The notes below the pieces were generated by a model. The model made no database searches. It was given only the letters and a program-made list of their open reading frames with translations, and had not been told where the DNA came from. From Planctomycetota bacterium (lineage in GTDB: Bacteria > Planctomycetota > Planctomycetia > Gemmatales > Gemmataceae): 64,000 nucleotides of DNA. Made by a program: the position numbers and the translations under genes. Within the stretch, counting starts at the first letter, position 1; each line of letters opens with the position of its first letter. The stretch covers positions 1-64,000 of the forward strand of contig JAIOPV010000287.1 in the NCBI GenBank assembly GCA_021413735.1, in the 5' to 3' direction. Of the stretch, positions 16,241 through 25,032 are shown piece after piece.

Positions 16241-18508
16241 GTGGCCATTGTCAATCCGCTCCTCGACCCCACATCGCCGCAAACGCACCATCACGCGGCA
16301 CACCAAGGGCAAACTGCCGAGCAGCCGAACATCCTCCTCGGTGTCCTCCGACGATGGCCCTGGCTCGTCCTCGGCTTAACGGTTGGCGTCGTTCTCGGAT
16401 TGCTCTACCACATGCAGCAAGCGCCGATCTACCAGTCGACCGCAAAACTCATGGTGATTAAGAACCGACCCGATCTCGTGTCCGGTGGTGCTGGCGATGC
16501 GCGTGTGCAATACGTCGAGGACTACGTTGGCCCGCAGGTGATCCTCCTCCAATCGGAAATCATCCTGAAGATCGCCGCCGAGAAACGCCTCGACGAACAG
16601 AAGCCGTTCCAGGTGCCGCCCCCGGATGGCATCCCCGAGCGAGTCGCGTACATGAAGGCACGACTGAGCGTGGCACGCGAGAAGGAATCCGGCTTGAACA
16701 TCCCCAGCAACGTTCTGGTGCTCTCGTTCAAGTCGCTGCATCCCGCCGACGCACCGAAGTACCTGAACGCGATCATCGCGGCCTACAAGGATGATCTCTC
16801 TGGTGTGTTTGAAGATGCTTCGACTCGGCAACTGAAGATCCTCGACGAGGAAATCGCCCGTTTGAAGAAAGCGCAACAGAACAATGAAGTTCTGCTCGAC
16901 CAAGCGGAGCGGAAACTTCGCGGCGTTCCCGATCCAGCCACCGGTGGTATCCTTGTGCCGGGGATCAGTCAGGAAACGCCCGAACGAGTTCAGCAACGTA
17001 TCAGCGACAGTCGCGGCGCTCAGATCAAGCTCGAACTCGACCGCATCGCCATCGAGATCAAGTTGAAGCAGATTCGCGAAGCTGGGAAGACGCGCAGTGA
17101 ACGGCTCGCAACGATGGCCCGACTCGGCGTGCAAACCGAACGACCGTCGATCTTCGGCGACCTGCGAGATCCTGAGTCGATGCTCGCGCATCTCAAATAC
17201 AAGCGTGGCGAATTGGGGGCCCGCCTCGGGCCAGGCCATCCAGACATGCTCGGCCTGACGAGCCAGATCAAGGTGCTGGAAGACGAAATCGCACATCGCG
17301 GCGGACCAGCCGACGACGAACTCGAACGCTACCGTCGGAAGTTGGAAAGCGACCTCGCCGGCATCGTGGCACAGCTCGAAGTGCTCGGAAAGGCGATGGC
17401 CACGGACGAGGAAGTCTTTCGCCGCATGGCTCCCATCCAACTCGACATCAAGACGCTGACAGAGAAGGGCCGGCAAATCGCAACCGAGCTTCAGACGGCC
17501 ACCCGCGAGCAAGCCAGGGTAGCCGGTAGCCGAACATCGGGCGGCTACGAAGTGCGTGACGTCTCGAAGCCAGCAGACGGCGTGCAAGTCGCACCCATGA
17601 TGATGCAATCGCTGCTCCTCGGGGGAGTCCTCGGCTTACTCTTCGGAGGCGCAATTGCACTCCGATCGGAACTCGGCGATCGGGGTTTCCGCTCCCCGGA
17701 CGACATTCGCCGTCGGCTGGGTTTACCGATCCTCGCGCACATTCCGCTGATTCGCATCGCCCAACCGCCGGAGGTAAAGCCCACTGCGGCTCTCGATCCC
17801 GTGTTGGCGGTCTTCCTTCGCCCGAAGTCGGCCGAAGCCGAAGCGATTCGCGGACTGCGGACGCAGTTGTTGTTCAGCGTGGCGAACCGCAGTCATCAGG
17901 TGGTTCAGATCACAAGCCCCACTGCGGGCGATGGTAAAAGTTCGATCGCGGCGAACCTGGCGATTGCCCTCGCACGGGCAGACAAGCGGGTCGTGCTGGT
18001 CGATTGCGACTTCCGCAAGCCACGGGTTCACAAGCTGTTCGCCCTTGCGGATGCGACTGCGGGGCTGGCATCAGTCGTCGCGGATCAGGCCGACCTCGGC
18101 GACGCAATTCAGACGTGCGAAATCGAGAACCTGTCGCTGTTGCCGTGCGGTCCACGGCCAGCGAATCCCGCGGAACTGCTCACAAGCCCGAAGTTCCAGG
18201 AGATCCTCACCGATCTGCGAGCGAGTTACGATTTCGTGCTGCTCGACACGCCACCGGTGTTGGCTGTCTCCGATCCCGCCGCGGTAGCGCCTCGTGCTGA
18301 TGGCGTCATCATCGTGTTCCGAATGACAGCCGCAGCAGGCCCGAACGCCGAGCGAGCGAAAGAAGAGTTGGTTGCGGTGAGCGCTCGAATCCTCGGAGTT
18401 GTCGTAAACGCTTCGACCGAGCAAAACATGGGCTACGGTTACGGCTACACTTACAAGTACGACTATCAGTATTCCGACTCGTACACCGACCCGCAAAAGC
18501 CCCAGTGA
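16241..18508 (+). CDS. polysaccharide-type BY-kinase (Wzc-like tyrosine autokinase)
   Basis: 755 residues, the one-chain (Gram-negative) layout. An N-terminal Wzz domain has a first membrane helix near residues 40-58 and a long periplasmic coiled coil (residues ~200-430). A second membrane helix lies near 450-470 (SLLLGGVLGLLFGGAI). The cytoplasmic kinase has Walker A SPTAGDGKSSIAANLA (Lys ~565), Walker A' VVLVDCDFRKP and Walker B FVLLDTPPV. The C-terminus is a tyrosine cluster (YGYGYTYKYDYQYSDSY), the autophosphorylation tail. Such kinases control export and chain length of exopolysaccharide. The start is GTG 16241, with GGAG 8 nt upstream. The phosphatase gene follows after 3 bp. Confidence 0.93.
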   Translation: MAIVNPLLDPTSPQTHHHAAHQGQTAEQPNILLGVLRRWPWLVLGLTVGVVLGLLYHMQQAPIYQSTAKLMVIKNRPDLVSGGAGDARVQYVEDYVGPQVILLQSEIILKIAAEKRLDEQKPFQVPPPDGIPERVAYMKARLSVAREKESGLNIPSNVLVLSFKSLHPADAPKYLNAIIAAYKDDLSGVFEDASTRQLKILDEEIARLKKAQQNNEVLLDQAERKLRGVPDPATGGILVPGISQETPERVQQRISDSRGAQIKLELDRIAIEIKLKQIREAGKTRSERLATMARLGVQTERPSIFGDLRDPESMLAHLKYKRGELGARLGPGHPDMLGLTSQIKVLEDEIAHRGGPADDELERYRRKLESDLAGIVAQLEVLGKAMATDEEVFRRMAPIQLDIKTLTEKGRQIATELQTATREQARVAGSRTSGGYEVRDVSKPADGVQVAPMMMQSLLLGGVLGLLFGGAIALRSELGDRGFRSPDDIRRRLGLPILAHIPLIRIAQPPEVKPTAALDPVLAVFLRPKSAEAEAIRGLRTQLLFSVANRSHQVVQITSPTAGDGKSSIAANLAIALARADKRVVLVDCDFRKPRVHKLFALADATAGLASVVADQADLGDAIQTCEIENLSLLPCGPRPANPAELLTSPKFQEILTDLRASYDFVLLDTPPVLAVSDPAAVAPRADGVIIVFRMTAAAGPNAERAKEELVAVSARILGVVVNASTEQNMGYGYGYTYKYDYQYSDSYTDPQKPQ

Positions 18509-18511
18509 TTC

Positions 18512-19291
18512 ATGACACCGCTTGCCGATACCCACGTCCATTTGCTCGCGGGGCTTGACGATGGCCCGTCGAGCATGGATGAAGCGGTTGCCATGTGTCG
18601 AATGCTCGTCACCGAAGGGGCACGACACGCGACCGCTCTCGCTCACCAAAACGAAGGCTACCCCGAGAACGTCGCCGACCGTCTGCGTTACGCAACGACC
18701 CTTCTGACCGCCAAACTCACCGAGAAGCAGATTCCGCTGGCGGTCTATCCGACGGGCGAGGTCATGCTGTCGCCGACCACCTTCGAGGACTGGCAGGCCG
18801 GCTACCTGCTCACGGTGGGAGGTCACAATCAGTGGATGCTCGTCGAGATGCCGCACGGCATGTTCCTCGATGTGCTGCCAATCGTGGAACAGTTCCGACC
18901 GCACGGAATACGCCTCATCATCGCGCACGCTGAACGCTATCAGGAATTGCTCTACGATCCGGCCCTCACCGAGAAGTGGATCGCGGCTGGTTGCATGATT
19001 CAAGTCACTGCGGGGGCACTCGCTAACCCGTGGGAAGCCGGCATGGAGAAGGCGCTGCACAACTGGGTCACGGGCGGATTCGTTCACGTCATCGGTTCGG
19101 ATGGTCACGGCCTCGAATGGCGTCGTCCGGTGCTGGCTGCTGGATACGAGCGATTGGTCTCGTGGGTCGGTCATGCTGCGGCAGAGCGCATCGGAAGTCT
19201 GTGGGGCGTGTCGGTGTTGCAGGGGTTACCGGTGCAGGTGCCGTCGCCGAAGCCACCGCAACGAAGTTGGTTCTCGCGACTTTTCGGCTGA
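18512..19291 (+). CDS. PHP-type tyrosine-protein phosphatase (CpsB/YwqE family)
   Basis: 259 residues. Metal-binding motifs of the PHP fold are in order: DTHVHLLAGLDDGP near the start, HQNEGYP, IIAHAERYQ, and SDGHG near residue 198. These enzymes dephosphorylate BY-kinases and close the phosphorylation cycle controlling polysaccharide assembly. It starts 3 bp after the kinase stop, so the pair is an operon. CpsB-type phosphatases are usual in Firmicutes, where Gram-negatives often use low-molecular-weight phosphatases (Wzb); here the PHP type is paired with a one-chain kinase. Confidence 0.9.
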   Translation: MTPLADTHVHLLAGLDDGPSSMDEAVAMCRMLVTEGARHATALAHQNEGYPENVADRLRYATTLLTAKLTEKQIPLAVYPTGEVMLSPTTFEDWQAGYLLTVGGHNQWMLVEMPHGMFLDVLPIVEQFRPHGIRLIIAHAERYQELLYDPALTEKWIAAGCMIQVTAGALANPWEAGMEKALHNWVTGGFVHVIGSDGHGLEWRRPVLAAGYERLVSWVGHAAAERIGSLWGVSVLQGLPVQVPSPKPPQRSWFSRLFG

Positions 19292-19624
19292 ACTCATCTC
19301 GCTTCATCATCCGGTCACAATTTCTTCCCAGGTGGTTGACGCGCGACCATGCGCCGGACAACAATAGCGTCTGTTGGTTCGGTGCCCCCCCAAATCGCTG
19401 CCACGGTTTCGGGCCACGTTCCACGCCACGGGCGATTTCTGCCGCGCCCTGCGAACGTCGCCTACCTGATTCCGGACGATCACACCACCCTGCGAGAACG
19501 ATGAACGATGAACGATGAATGATGAACCGAACCAACTCATGGTCTTGATTCATCGTTCTTCGTTCATCACTCATCGTTTCCCCAAGACGATTTTCCTTCC
19601 CTCCTGTGGGAGTGATTCACACAG
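19292..19624. repeat. gene-free region with ATGAACG-type inverted repeat
   Basis: 333 bp without a supportable gene. At about 19498-19578, tandem heptamers of the type GATGAAC form the left arm and their complement (TTCATCGTTCTTCGTTCATC) the right arm of a large imperfect hairpin. The repeat lies just upstream of the TPR gene at 19625. The first 200 bp show nothing recognisable. Confidence 0.65.
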
Positions 19625-22600
19625 ATGATCCTCACCCGTTTCCGCGGTCCCGCCGCGCTCGCACTTTTCGGCTTCATGTACTTGCTCATCGGTCCGGCGA
19701 AAGCACAGCCAACCGCTGACCAGCAAGCCGAGATGCTCTTGAACATTGCCCGCAAGGGATACGCGGAGGCGAACCCACAATTTGCCGCCGACCGCTTCAA
19801 GGAGTTCCTCACGAAGTTCGGCGGGCACAAGGAAGCGCACTCGGCACGGCTCGGTCTCGCCATTGCGTTGCTCGATCTGCCGGATCGCAACTTCCAGGCA
19901 GCGCTCGACACGATCACACCCGCCGCGAACGATGGCAACTTCGCGGATCGCGGATTGGCGCTCTACTACGCTGGCGTGTGTCGTCGTGGACTCGCACAGA
20001 AGGAGTTGGCTGAAGGCATCGCGAAGCCGAACGAAATGCCTCAGCGACAGAACACCGCGAACGCACACTTCACGGAAGCCGGCAAGTTCTTCAACGCTGC
20101 CCGCGAAGCGTTCGAGAAGAAGATGCCCGTCGAGGCGGAATGGGCTGCCCGCAGTCGCTGCGATACCGCCGAGACCGAACTGCGGCTGAATAAGACCAAA
20201 GAAGCTCGCGCGATGACCGAGCCGTTCGTGAAAGATGCCGCGTTCGCCAAGAGTAAGTTCAGGCCACTCGGGCTGTACTACCACGGCTTCGCCGCGTTCC
20301 TGATGCACGACATTCCCGCAGCGGAAAAGGCGCTCGGCCAACTCGCACCATACAATCAGCCGTTCGGATTGCACGCACGCTATCTGATGGGTCGCGTTCT
20401 CAGCAACGATCAGAAGGCCGAGGCCGCTGCCGCATTCAACGCTGTGCTCACGGGCTACGACGAACAGAAGAAAGCCGCAACGGTCGCGCTTCAGCAACCG
20501 GACAAGTTCAAGAACGACCCGTGGGAGAAGACGCGCCTCGAAGCAATCGTGAAGGGGCCAGCGCCGGACTACGTCGGTGGTGCCGCGTTCTACGGAGCGT
20601 GTCTGAACTACGAAGCCGGCAAGTTCGGCGAGGCACTCCCGAAATTCCAGACGTTCACGAAAGACTTCCCCACGTCCGCACTGAAAGACGATGCCCTCCT
20701 GCGAACCGGCTTCTGCCAGGTTCAATCGAAGGCTTACGACGATGCCGTGAAGACGCTGCAGCCGCTCGTCGGGCATCCGAAGGTCGCCGATCAGGCGCTG
20801 TACTGGCTCGGGAAAGCACAACTCGCGCAGGCCATTGCGGTCGATCCCGCGAACCCGAACCTTCGCACGCAATCGTTCAACAACGCCATCGCTTCGCTAC
20901 GGGCTGCTGCGGACAAAGCGAATCAGTTCGCCGCACAAGATCCCGACGCGAAAGCACGGCGACCCGAGATTATGCTCGAACTCGCCGACGCTCTGCTAAC
21001 CGCAAAACAACCAGCACCCGCTGCCCAGATTTACGATCAGATCACCAATGAGAAGCTGCTTCCCGCGAAGTCAGAAGAGTTGCTTCAGCGAGCCGCGACC
21101 GCGTATCACCTTGCGAACGACGTGAACAACTCGGACGCTCGCATCGCGACGTTCCGCCAATTGCATCCGAACAGTCCGCTGTTGCCATTGGTGTTATTCC
21201 GCAGCGCCGAGAACGCCTTCCATAAAGCGGAAGCCGTCGCCAAGCAGAACAACGCCGCCGCCACGAAAGCCGCGTATGCCGAAGCTGCGAAGAAGTTCGA
21301 TGAAGTGGTCGCGAAGTTCCCGGAGTTCGAGCGTGTGAGCCGTGCCCGCTACGGATTGGCTCAGTGCTTCATCGCCCAGGAAGAATGGGAAAAGGCCGCG
21401 GCCGTGCTGGAAGGCATCGCAGGGCCGGACCGCAACGGCGATCTCGCGCCGGTGAACTACATCCTCGGAGATTGTCTGATTCGCCTCGCACCCGCCAAGG
21501 CCGAGGACGCACTGCAGGACAACATCCTTCGCGAGAAACTGAGCGCTGCCGCCGGTCTGTTCGATGGCTTCGTGGCCGCGAACCCCAAAGCCGAACAGGC
21601 ACCGGATGCGCTCATCAAGTACGCGCTGTGTCAGAAGCGACTCGGCATCCAGCTCGCGCCAGGGAACGAGCGCAATGACGCTCTGAACAAGGCTCGCGGT
21701 GCTCTCGAAAAGATCATCAACGATCCCGGTTACAACAAGTCGCCGTTGCTGGGTGCCGCTCATCTGGAACGCGCGAAGGTGCTGATTCTTCAGGGCGACA
21801 AGAACAACGCGATCAACGTGCTGCGTCAGTTCGCGAACGACCCGTTGCAGAAGTCGCCGGTCGCGGCACTCGCACACATCGCGCTCGCGACACTGCTCCG
21901 CGAGCAGAACCAGTTCCAGCCCGCGGCCGATACGCTCCTTCAAGCGAGGCAGAAGTTCGAGGGCTCGCTGGCGTCTGATCCGGCGAGAGTCGACTGGATT
22001 GCGCTGCTGCGATACCACCACGGGGTCGCGCTGTTCGAGGCGGGCAAGCCCGCGGAGGCACGCACCGCATTCGAGCAATCGATGCAAGCGGGCGGCAACA
22101 GGCCGATCAGTGCCGAGGCCGCGTTGAAGTCTGCACAGTGCAACGCAGAGGAGGGGAAGAAGAAGATCGCGGAGATCGAGAAGGAAAAGACCAAGCCGAA
22201 CCTGACGCAAGCGCAGGTCGCCGAGATCGACAACCGCGTGAAGCACGCGAAGGCAGAACTGAACAACGTCGCCCAGCAGTTCAATCAGCGTGCGGAACAG
22301 TTCAAGGCAGCGCTTCCCACGAGCGAAGCTCGGGCCCGGATGCTTTACGATTCCGCGTGGACGAGCCGCGCTGCTGACACCGACCCGACCCCCGCTTATA
22401 CGAAGCTGATTGCGGAGTTCCCCGACTTGGCTCTTGCGGTCGAGGCACGTCTGGAACTGGCCGAGTTGCTTGCGGAGAAGAAGCCCGACGAAGCGATTGC
22501 ATTGTTGAAGGCAGCCATCGACAAGGAACCAACCGACAAGGCAACGCCCGCGGAATCGCTCGAACGGATCCGACTGCGGCTCGGCGTGGCACTGTTCGAC

Positions 22601-23287
22601 AAGAAGGATTACGCTGCGGCACAGGGTCAGTTCGACTCGGTCGGTAACAACGAGAAGTCGCCGCATCGCGGTCAGGGCTTGTATCGAGCGTCGGAGGCGT
22701 TGTTGGCACAGGGCAAGGCCGAGGACGCCGCGAAGAAGCTCGTCATCTTCCGCGACAACGGAGCGTTCCACAACATTCCCGGTGTCAGTGATCGGGCGTT
22801 GTTGCGGCTGGGTCATGCGTATCTGGAGCTGAAGCAATGGGAGCCAGCGCGACAGGCGTTGGAGTTGGTGATTGCCCGTTACGGCAACAACAACCCGTGG
22901 TCGATTGACGCTCGCTACGGCCTGGGGTTGGCGCTTCAGAATCAGAACCGGTTCCCAGACGCGATCAACGTGTATGTGCAGATCACGACACTCACGCAGG
23001 ACGAACGAGCTGGTCGTGCGCGGTTGCAGATTGGCGAGTGCTACGCGAAGCAGAGCAAGTGGAAAGAAGCGGGTTCGGAGTTCCAGACGGTGTATCTGGG
23101 CTACGACATTCCGGAGTTGAAGTGGACCGCGATGTTGGAGCACGCTCGCGTGCTGGCTGAGGAGAAGAACACGGAGGGCGCGGCGAAGCTGTTGGAGCGA
23201 GTGGTGAAGGACGCCCCGAAGGACAGCGAGTGGACGAAGGCCGCGACGGAGCGATTGGGCAAGTTGCCCGCGCCACCGAAGAAGTGA
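19625..23287 (+). CDS. large secreted TPR-repeat protein
   Basis: 1220 residues with a signal peptide (ALALFGFMYLLIGPAKAQ). The whole mature chain is TPR or TPR-like helical pairs, with YbgF/BamD-style units such as AAADTLLQARQKFEGS and AINVLRQFANDPLQKSP. A coiled-coil stretch near residues 840-900 is rich in K/E/Q. It is probably a periplasmic or outer-membrane scaffold. Many planctomycetes encode similar giant TPR proteins; no partner can be named. The gene is followed by a short hairpin (23302-23324). Base composition is even throughout, with no sign of truncation. Confidence 0.85.
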   Translation: MILTRFRGPAALALFGFMYLLIGPAKAQPTADQQAEMLLNIARKGYAEANPQFAADRFKEFLTKFGGHKEAHSARLGLAIALLDLPDRNFQAALDTITPAANDGNFADRGLALYYAGVCRRGLAQKELAEGIAKPNEMPQRQNTANAHFTEAGKFFNAAREAFEKKMPVEAEWAARSRCDTAETELRLNKTKEARAMTEPFVKDAAFAKSKFRPLGLYYHGFAAFLMHDIPAAEKALGQLAPYNQPFGLHARYLMGRVLSNDQKAEAAAAFNAVLTGYDEQKKAATVALQQPDKFKNDPWEKTRLEAIVKGPAPDYVGGAAFYGACLNYEAGKFGEALPKFQTFTKDFPTSALKDDALLRTGFCQVQSKAYDDAVKTLQPLVGHPKVADQALYWLGKAQLAQAIAVDPANPNLRTQSFNNAIASLRAAADKANQFAAQDPDAKARRPEIMLELADALLTAKQPAPAAQIYDQITNEKLLPAKSEELLQRAATAYHLANDVNNSDARIATFRQLHPNSPLLPLVLFRSAENAFHKAEAVAKQNNAAATKAAYAEAAKKFDEVVAKFPEFERVSRARYGLAQCFIAQEEWEKAAAVLEGIAGPDRNGDLAPVNYILGDCLIRLAPAKAEDALQDNILREKLSAAAGLFDGFVAANPKAEQAPDALIKYALCQKRLGIQLAPGNERNDALNKARGALEKIINDPGYNKSPLLGAAHLERAKVLILQGDKNNAINVLRQFANDPLQKSPVAALAHIALATLLREQNQFQPAADTLLQARQKFEGSLASDPARVDWIALLRYHHGVALFEAGKPAEARTAFEQSMQAGGNRPISAEAALKSAQCNAEEGKKKIAEIEKEKTKPNLTQAQVAEIDNRVKHAKAELNNVAQQFNQRAEQFKAALPTSEARARMLYDSAWTSRAADTDPTPAYTKLIAEFPDLALAVEARLELAELLAEKKPDEAIALLKAAIDKEPTDKATPAESLERIRLRLGVALFDKKDYAAAQGQFDSVGNNEKSPHRGQGLYRASEALLAQGKAEDAAKKLVIFRDNGAFHNIPGVSDRALLRLGHAYLELKQWEPARQALELVIARYGNNNPWSIDARYGLGLALQNQNRFPDAINVYVQITTLTQDERAGRARLQIGECYAKQSKWKEAGSEFQTVYLGYDIPELKWTAMLEHARVLAEEKNTEGAAKLLERVVKDAPKDSEWTKAATERLGKLPAPPKK

Positions 23288-23301
23288 GGCCAACCGTTTA
23301 G

Positions 23302-23324
23302 CGGTGACCACAACGGGGTCACCG
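23302..23324. terminator. small hairpin after TPR gene
   Basis: CGGTGACC and GGTCACCG form an 8-bp stem with a 7-nt loop, 15 bp after the TPR gene stop. There is no T-run, so termination is only a possibility. It resembles the hairpin at 51799-51823. Confidence 0.45.
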
Positions 23325-23344
23325 AACGTGGAACCGGAGATCGA

Positions 23345-24310
23345 ATGCCAATCAAAGGGCGATACACGGCAGGTGCGTGCGTTCTCTTTGAACGGCAGGT
23401 GTCGCTCGACGCGCTCGTCGGTGCGCTGCAGAACTTCGACATCGCGAAACGCAACAACGAAATCGTTCACTGGGCGTTTGGCGGTCCTTCGGTTTCGCTT
23501 TCATTTCGCCCCGAGGTCAATGGGTATATCTCGGTCGACATCACAGACCGACCCTGGCCCGATGACATGGGCGGTCCCGACAGCGACACGATGCTGTTCG
23601 GAGCCTGGTCGATGGGCCACTTCGGTCCGTTCACGTTTCCGCAGGGATTGCAGCGAGCAGCCCAACAATCCTGGGCGTGGCCCGAAGGAAAGAGCATCCC
23701 GCAGAAACACACGGCGTTCGTCCGTATTCTGGCGAGTTATGTGTTTGGGAATGTGTCAGGCAACACGCCGATTTTCCCTGAGAACTACGACGCAATTGGA
23801 GAACTGGAATTCATCACGGATGTCGCACAAGCGGTGCTGAAGTTGCCTGGAGCGCTGTGCTACTTCAACCCGAATGGCGAGACATTACGAACGAGTCAAA
23901 GCATCGTGGAATCTCGGGCATTCGCGGCTGAGCGGAATGTGCCTCCGCTCGACGTGTACTGCAACGTTCGACTGTACAACGTCGATGAAGGCTGGCTCGT
24001 GATGGATACCGTTGGCAACGGTCAACTTGGCTTGCCGGACTTGCCGGACCTGGAAGTGTGTCTGAAGAAAGCCAAGAAATACGACCTTCAGGAAATCGAT
24101 GCGTTCCTCCGCAATACGACCCTCTATGTCTGGCGACGCGGCGAGGTCTTCCGGGATGGCGACACGATCGACGGTCCTGGTGGCGTGAAGTGGCGGGCAC
24201 GAGTGCGAAAGAATGGCTTGCTTTCACCGCCTCGCCGAACGATCCGGTTCTTTCCGGAGGATGGAACTGAACCGCCGGTCGTATTGTTCCGCGAACTCGA
24301 AACGGAATAG
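23345..24310 (+). CDS. DUF4261-like domain protein
   Basis: 321 residues, soluble, without signal peptide. The middle (FGAWSMGHFGPF) and the C-terminal half (LPGALCYFNPNGETL, then PPLDVYCNVRLYNVDEGW and MDTVGNGQLGLPDLPDLEVC) fit the DUF4261 pattern as I know it. DUF4261 proteins have no established function and often lie near SUKH/immunity-type genes. The assignment is by recognised motif only. A small gene of unknown function follows after 11 bp. Confidence 0.6.
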   Translation: MPIKGRYTAGACVLFERQVSLDALVGALQNFDIAKRNNEIVHWAFGGPSVSLSFRPEVNGYISVDITDRPWPDDMGGPDSDTMLFGAWSMGHFGPFTFPQGLQRAAQQSWAWPEGKSIPQKHTAFVRILASYVFGNVSGNTPIFPENYDAIGELEFITDVAQAVLKLPGALCYFNPNGETLRTSQSIVESRAFAAERNVPPLDVYCNVRLYNVDEGWLVMDTVGNGQLGLPDLPDLEVCLKKAKKYDLQEIDAFLRNTTLYVWRRGEVFRDGDTIDGPGGVKWRARVRKNGLLSPPRRTIRFFPEDGTEPPVVLFRELETE

Positions 24311-24321
24311 GATTCGTCGCC

Positions 24322-24708
24322 ATGTTCTCGGACGCTGCGTTAGTGGTACTCGACGAGCAACAATACGACCCAATCGCGAAGGGACAGTACGAGATAATGT
24401 CGGGCGGGTTAGTTTGGCGCGACGACTTCCCCGAAATGGGATCACCCGAATGGAAGCTGATCGCGAGGAGTTTTTTCTACCGGTATCTCATTGCGTTTCG
24501 TGCTGACCTGACCTTGGGTAAAGAACGAGTTGAGTTTCGACCGTTGTGGGAACAAGTTGAAATGCACGCTCCGAATTGGCCGGGGTTGCGCCCCGAACGA
24601 CGCGGAGAGAAAGTTCGAAGACGACTGCTAGCAGCAAAGCGGCGCTCAGACGTGTGCCTTGATGAACTTGAACGACGGCTCGCGGAAACCGAACCGAAAG
24701 AGGAATAA
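24322..24708 (+). CDS. hypothetical protein
   Basis: 128 residues, charged, with a basic helical C-terminus (RRGEKVRRRLLAAKRRSD then ELERRLAETEPKEE). Central FFYRYLIAFRADLTLGKERV may be a buried helix-strand core. No signal peptide or known motif. It starts 11 bp after the DUF4261-like gene on the same strand and is probably co-transcribed with it. Confidence 0.6.
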   Translation: MFSDAALVVLDEQQYDPIAKGQYEIMSGGLVWRDDFPEMGSPEWKLIARSFFYRYLIAFRADLTLGKERVEFRPLWEQVEMHAPNWPGLRPERRGEKVRRRLLAAKRRSDVCLDELERRLAETEPKEE

Positions 24709-24834
24709 CTGAAGGGTGGGACAGGCAAAGCCCCCTTACCCACAAGGGGGAGGGCAAAACCAAAAGCGGCTGACACAGTTCGCAATGTGTTCGCCCCGAA
24801 TAGCTTGCGTTCACGATACAGCTGGCTGGCGTTA
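24709..24834. other. intergenic with small hairpin
   Basis: This is the first part of the 324-bp gap before the VCBS gene. CCCCCTT-ACCCAC-AAGGGGG around 24740-24760 could terminate the upstream pair. The rest of the gap is the modular element of the next entry plus the 5' leader. Confidence 0.5.
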
Positions 24835-24953
24835 TTCTGATGTAGTTTCTTCCGGACGAGAGAGATGGTTCCGGAGCTGAAACGATGATTCCGGGGCTGA
24901 AACGATTGGTTCCGGACGTGGGGTGGGGAAGTGCCCCGGAACCAATGAGAATC
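24835..24953 (+). repeat. modular upstream element, copy 1
   Basis: A 119-bp element sharing extended identity with the reverse complement of 32503-32677. It begins TTCTGATGTAGTTTCTTCCG, then has two full 20-bp units (24864-24883 and 24884-24903, consensus GATGRTTCCGGGNCTGAAAC) and a partial third. A hairpin follows with perfect 11-bp arms ATTGGTTCCGG (24905-24915) and its complement (24936-24946). It ends 79 bp before the start codon of the VCBS gene and points the same way. Confidence 0.8.
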
Positions 24954-25032
24954 GTTCGATCTGCTTGACGCTGCGGGTTCCATCATGTCGCTGCACTTCG
25001 TGCCGCGACGAACTTGGTAGGAGGTTCCTGCG

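Noticed and set aside
16074-16461. Short plus-strand frames upstream of and into the kinase gene
   Set aside because: They run through a palindrome and overlap the kinase N-terminus in other frames; no coding pattern.
19498-19578. GATGAAC tandem repeats as a possible coding VNTR
   Set aside because: They lie in an untranslated gap and their complement forms the other arm of a hairpin.
21194-23470. 758-codon open frame on the minus strand
   Set aside because: Antisense shadow of the large TPR gene; R/L/E-rich sequence without domains.
24864-24917. CRISPR-like array of 20-bp units
   Set aside because: Units are directly adjacent with no spacers, only two to three long, and no cas genes are near.
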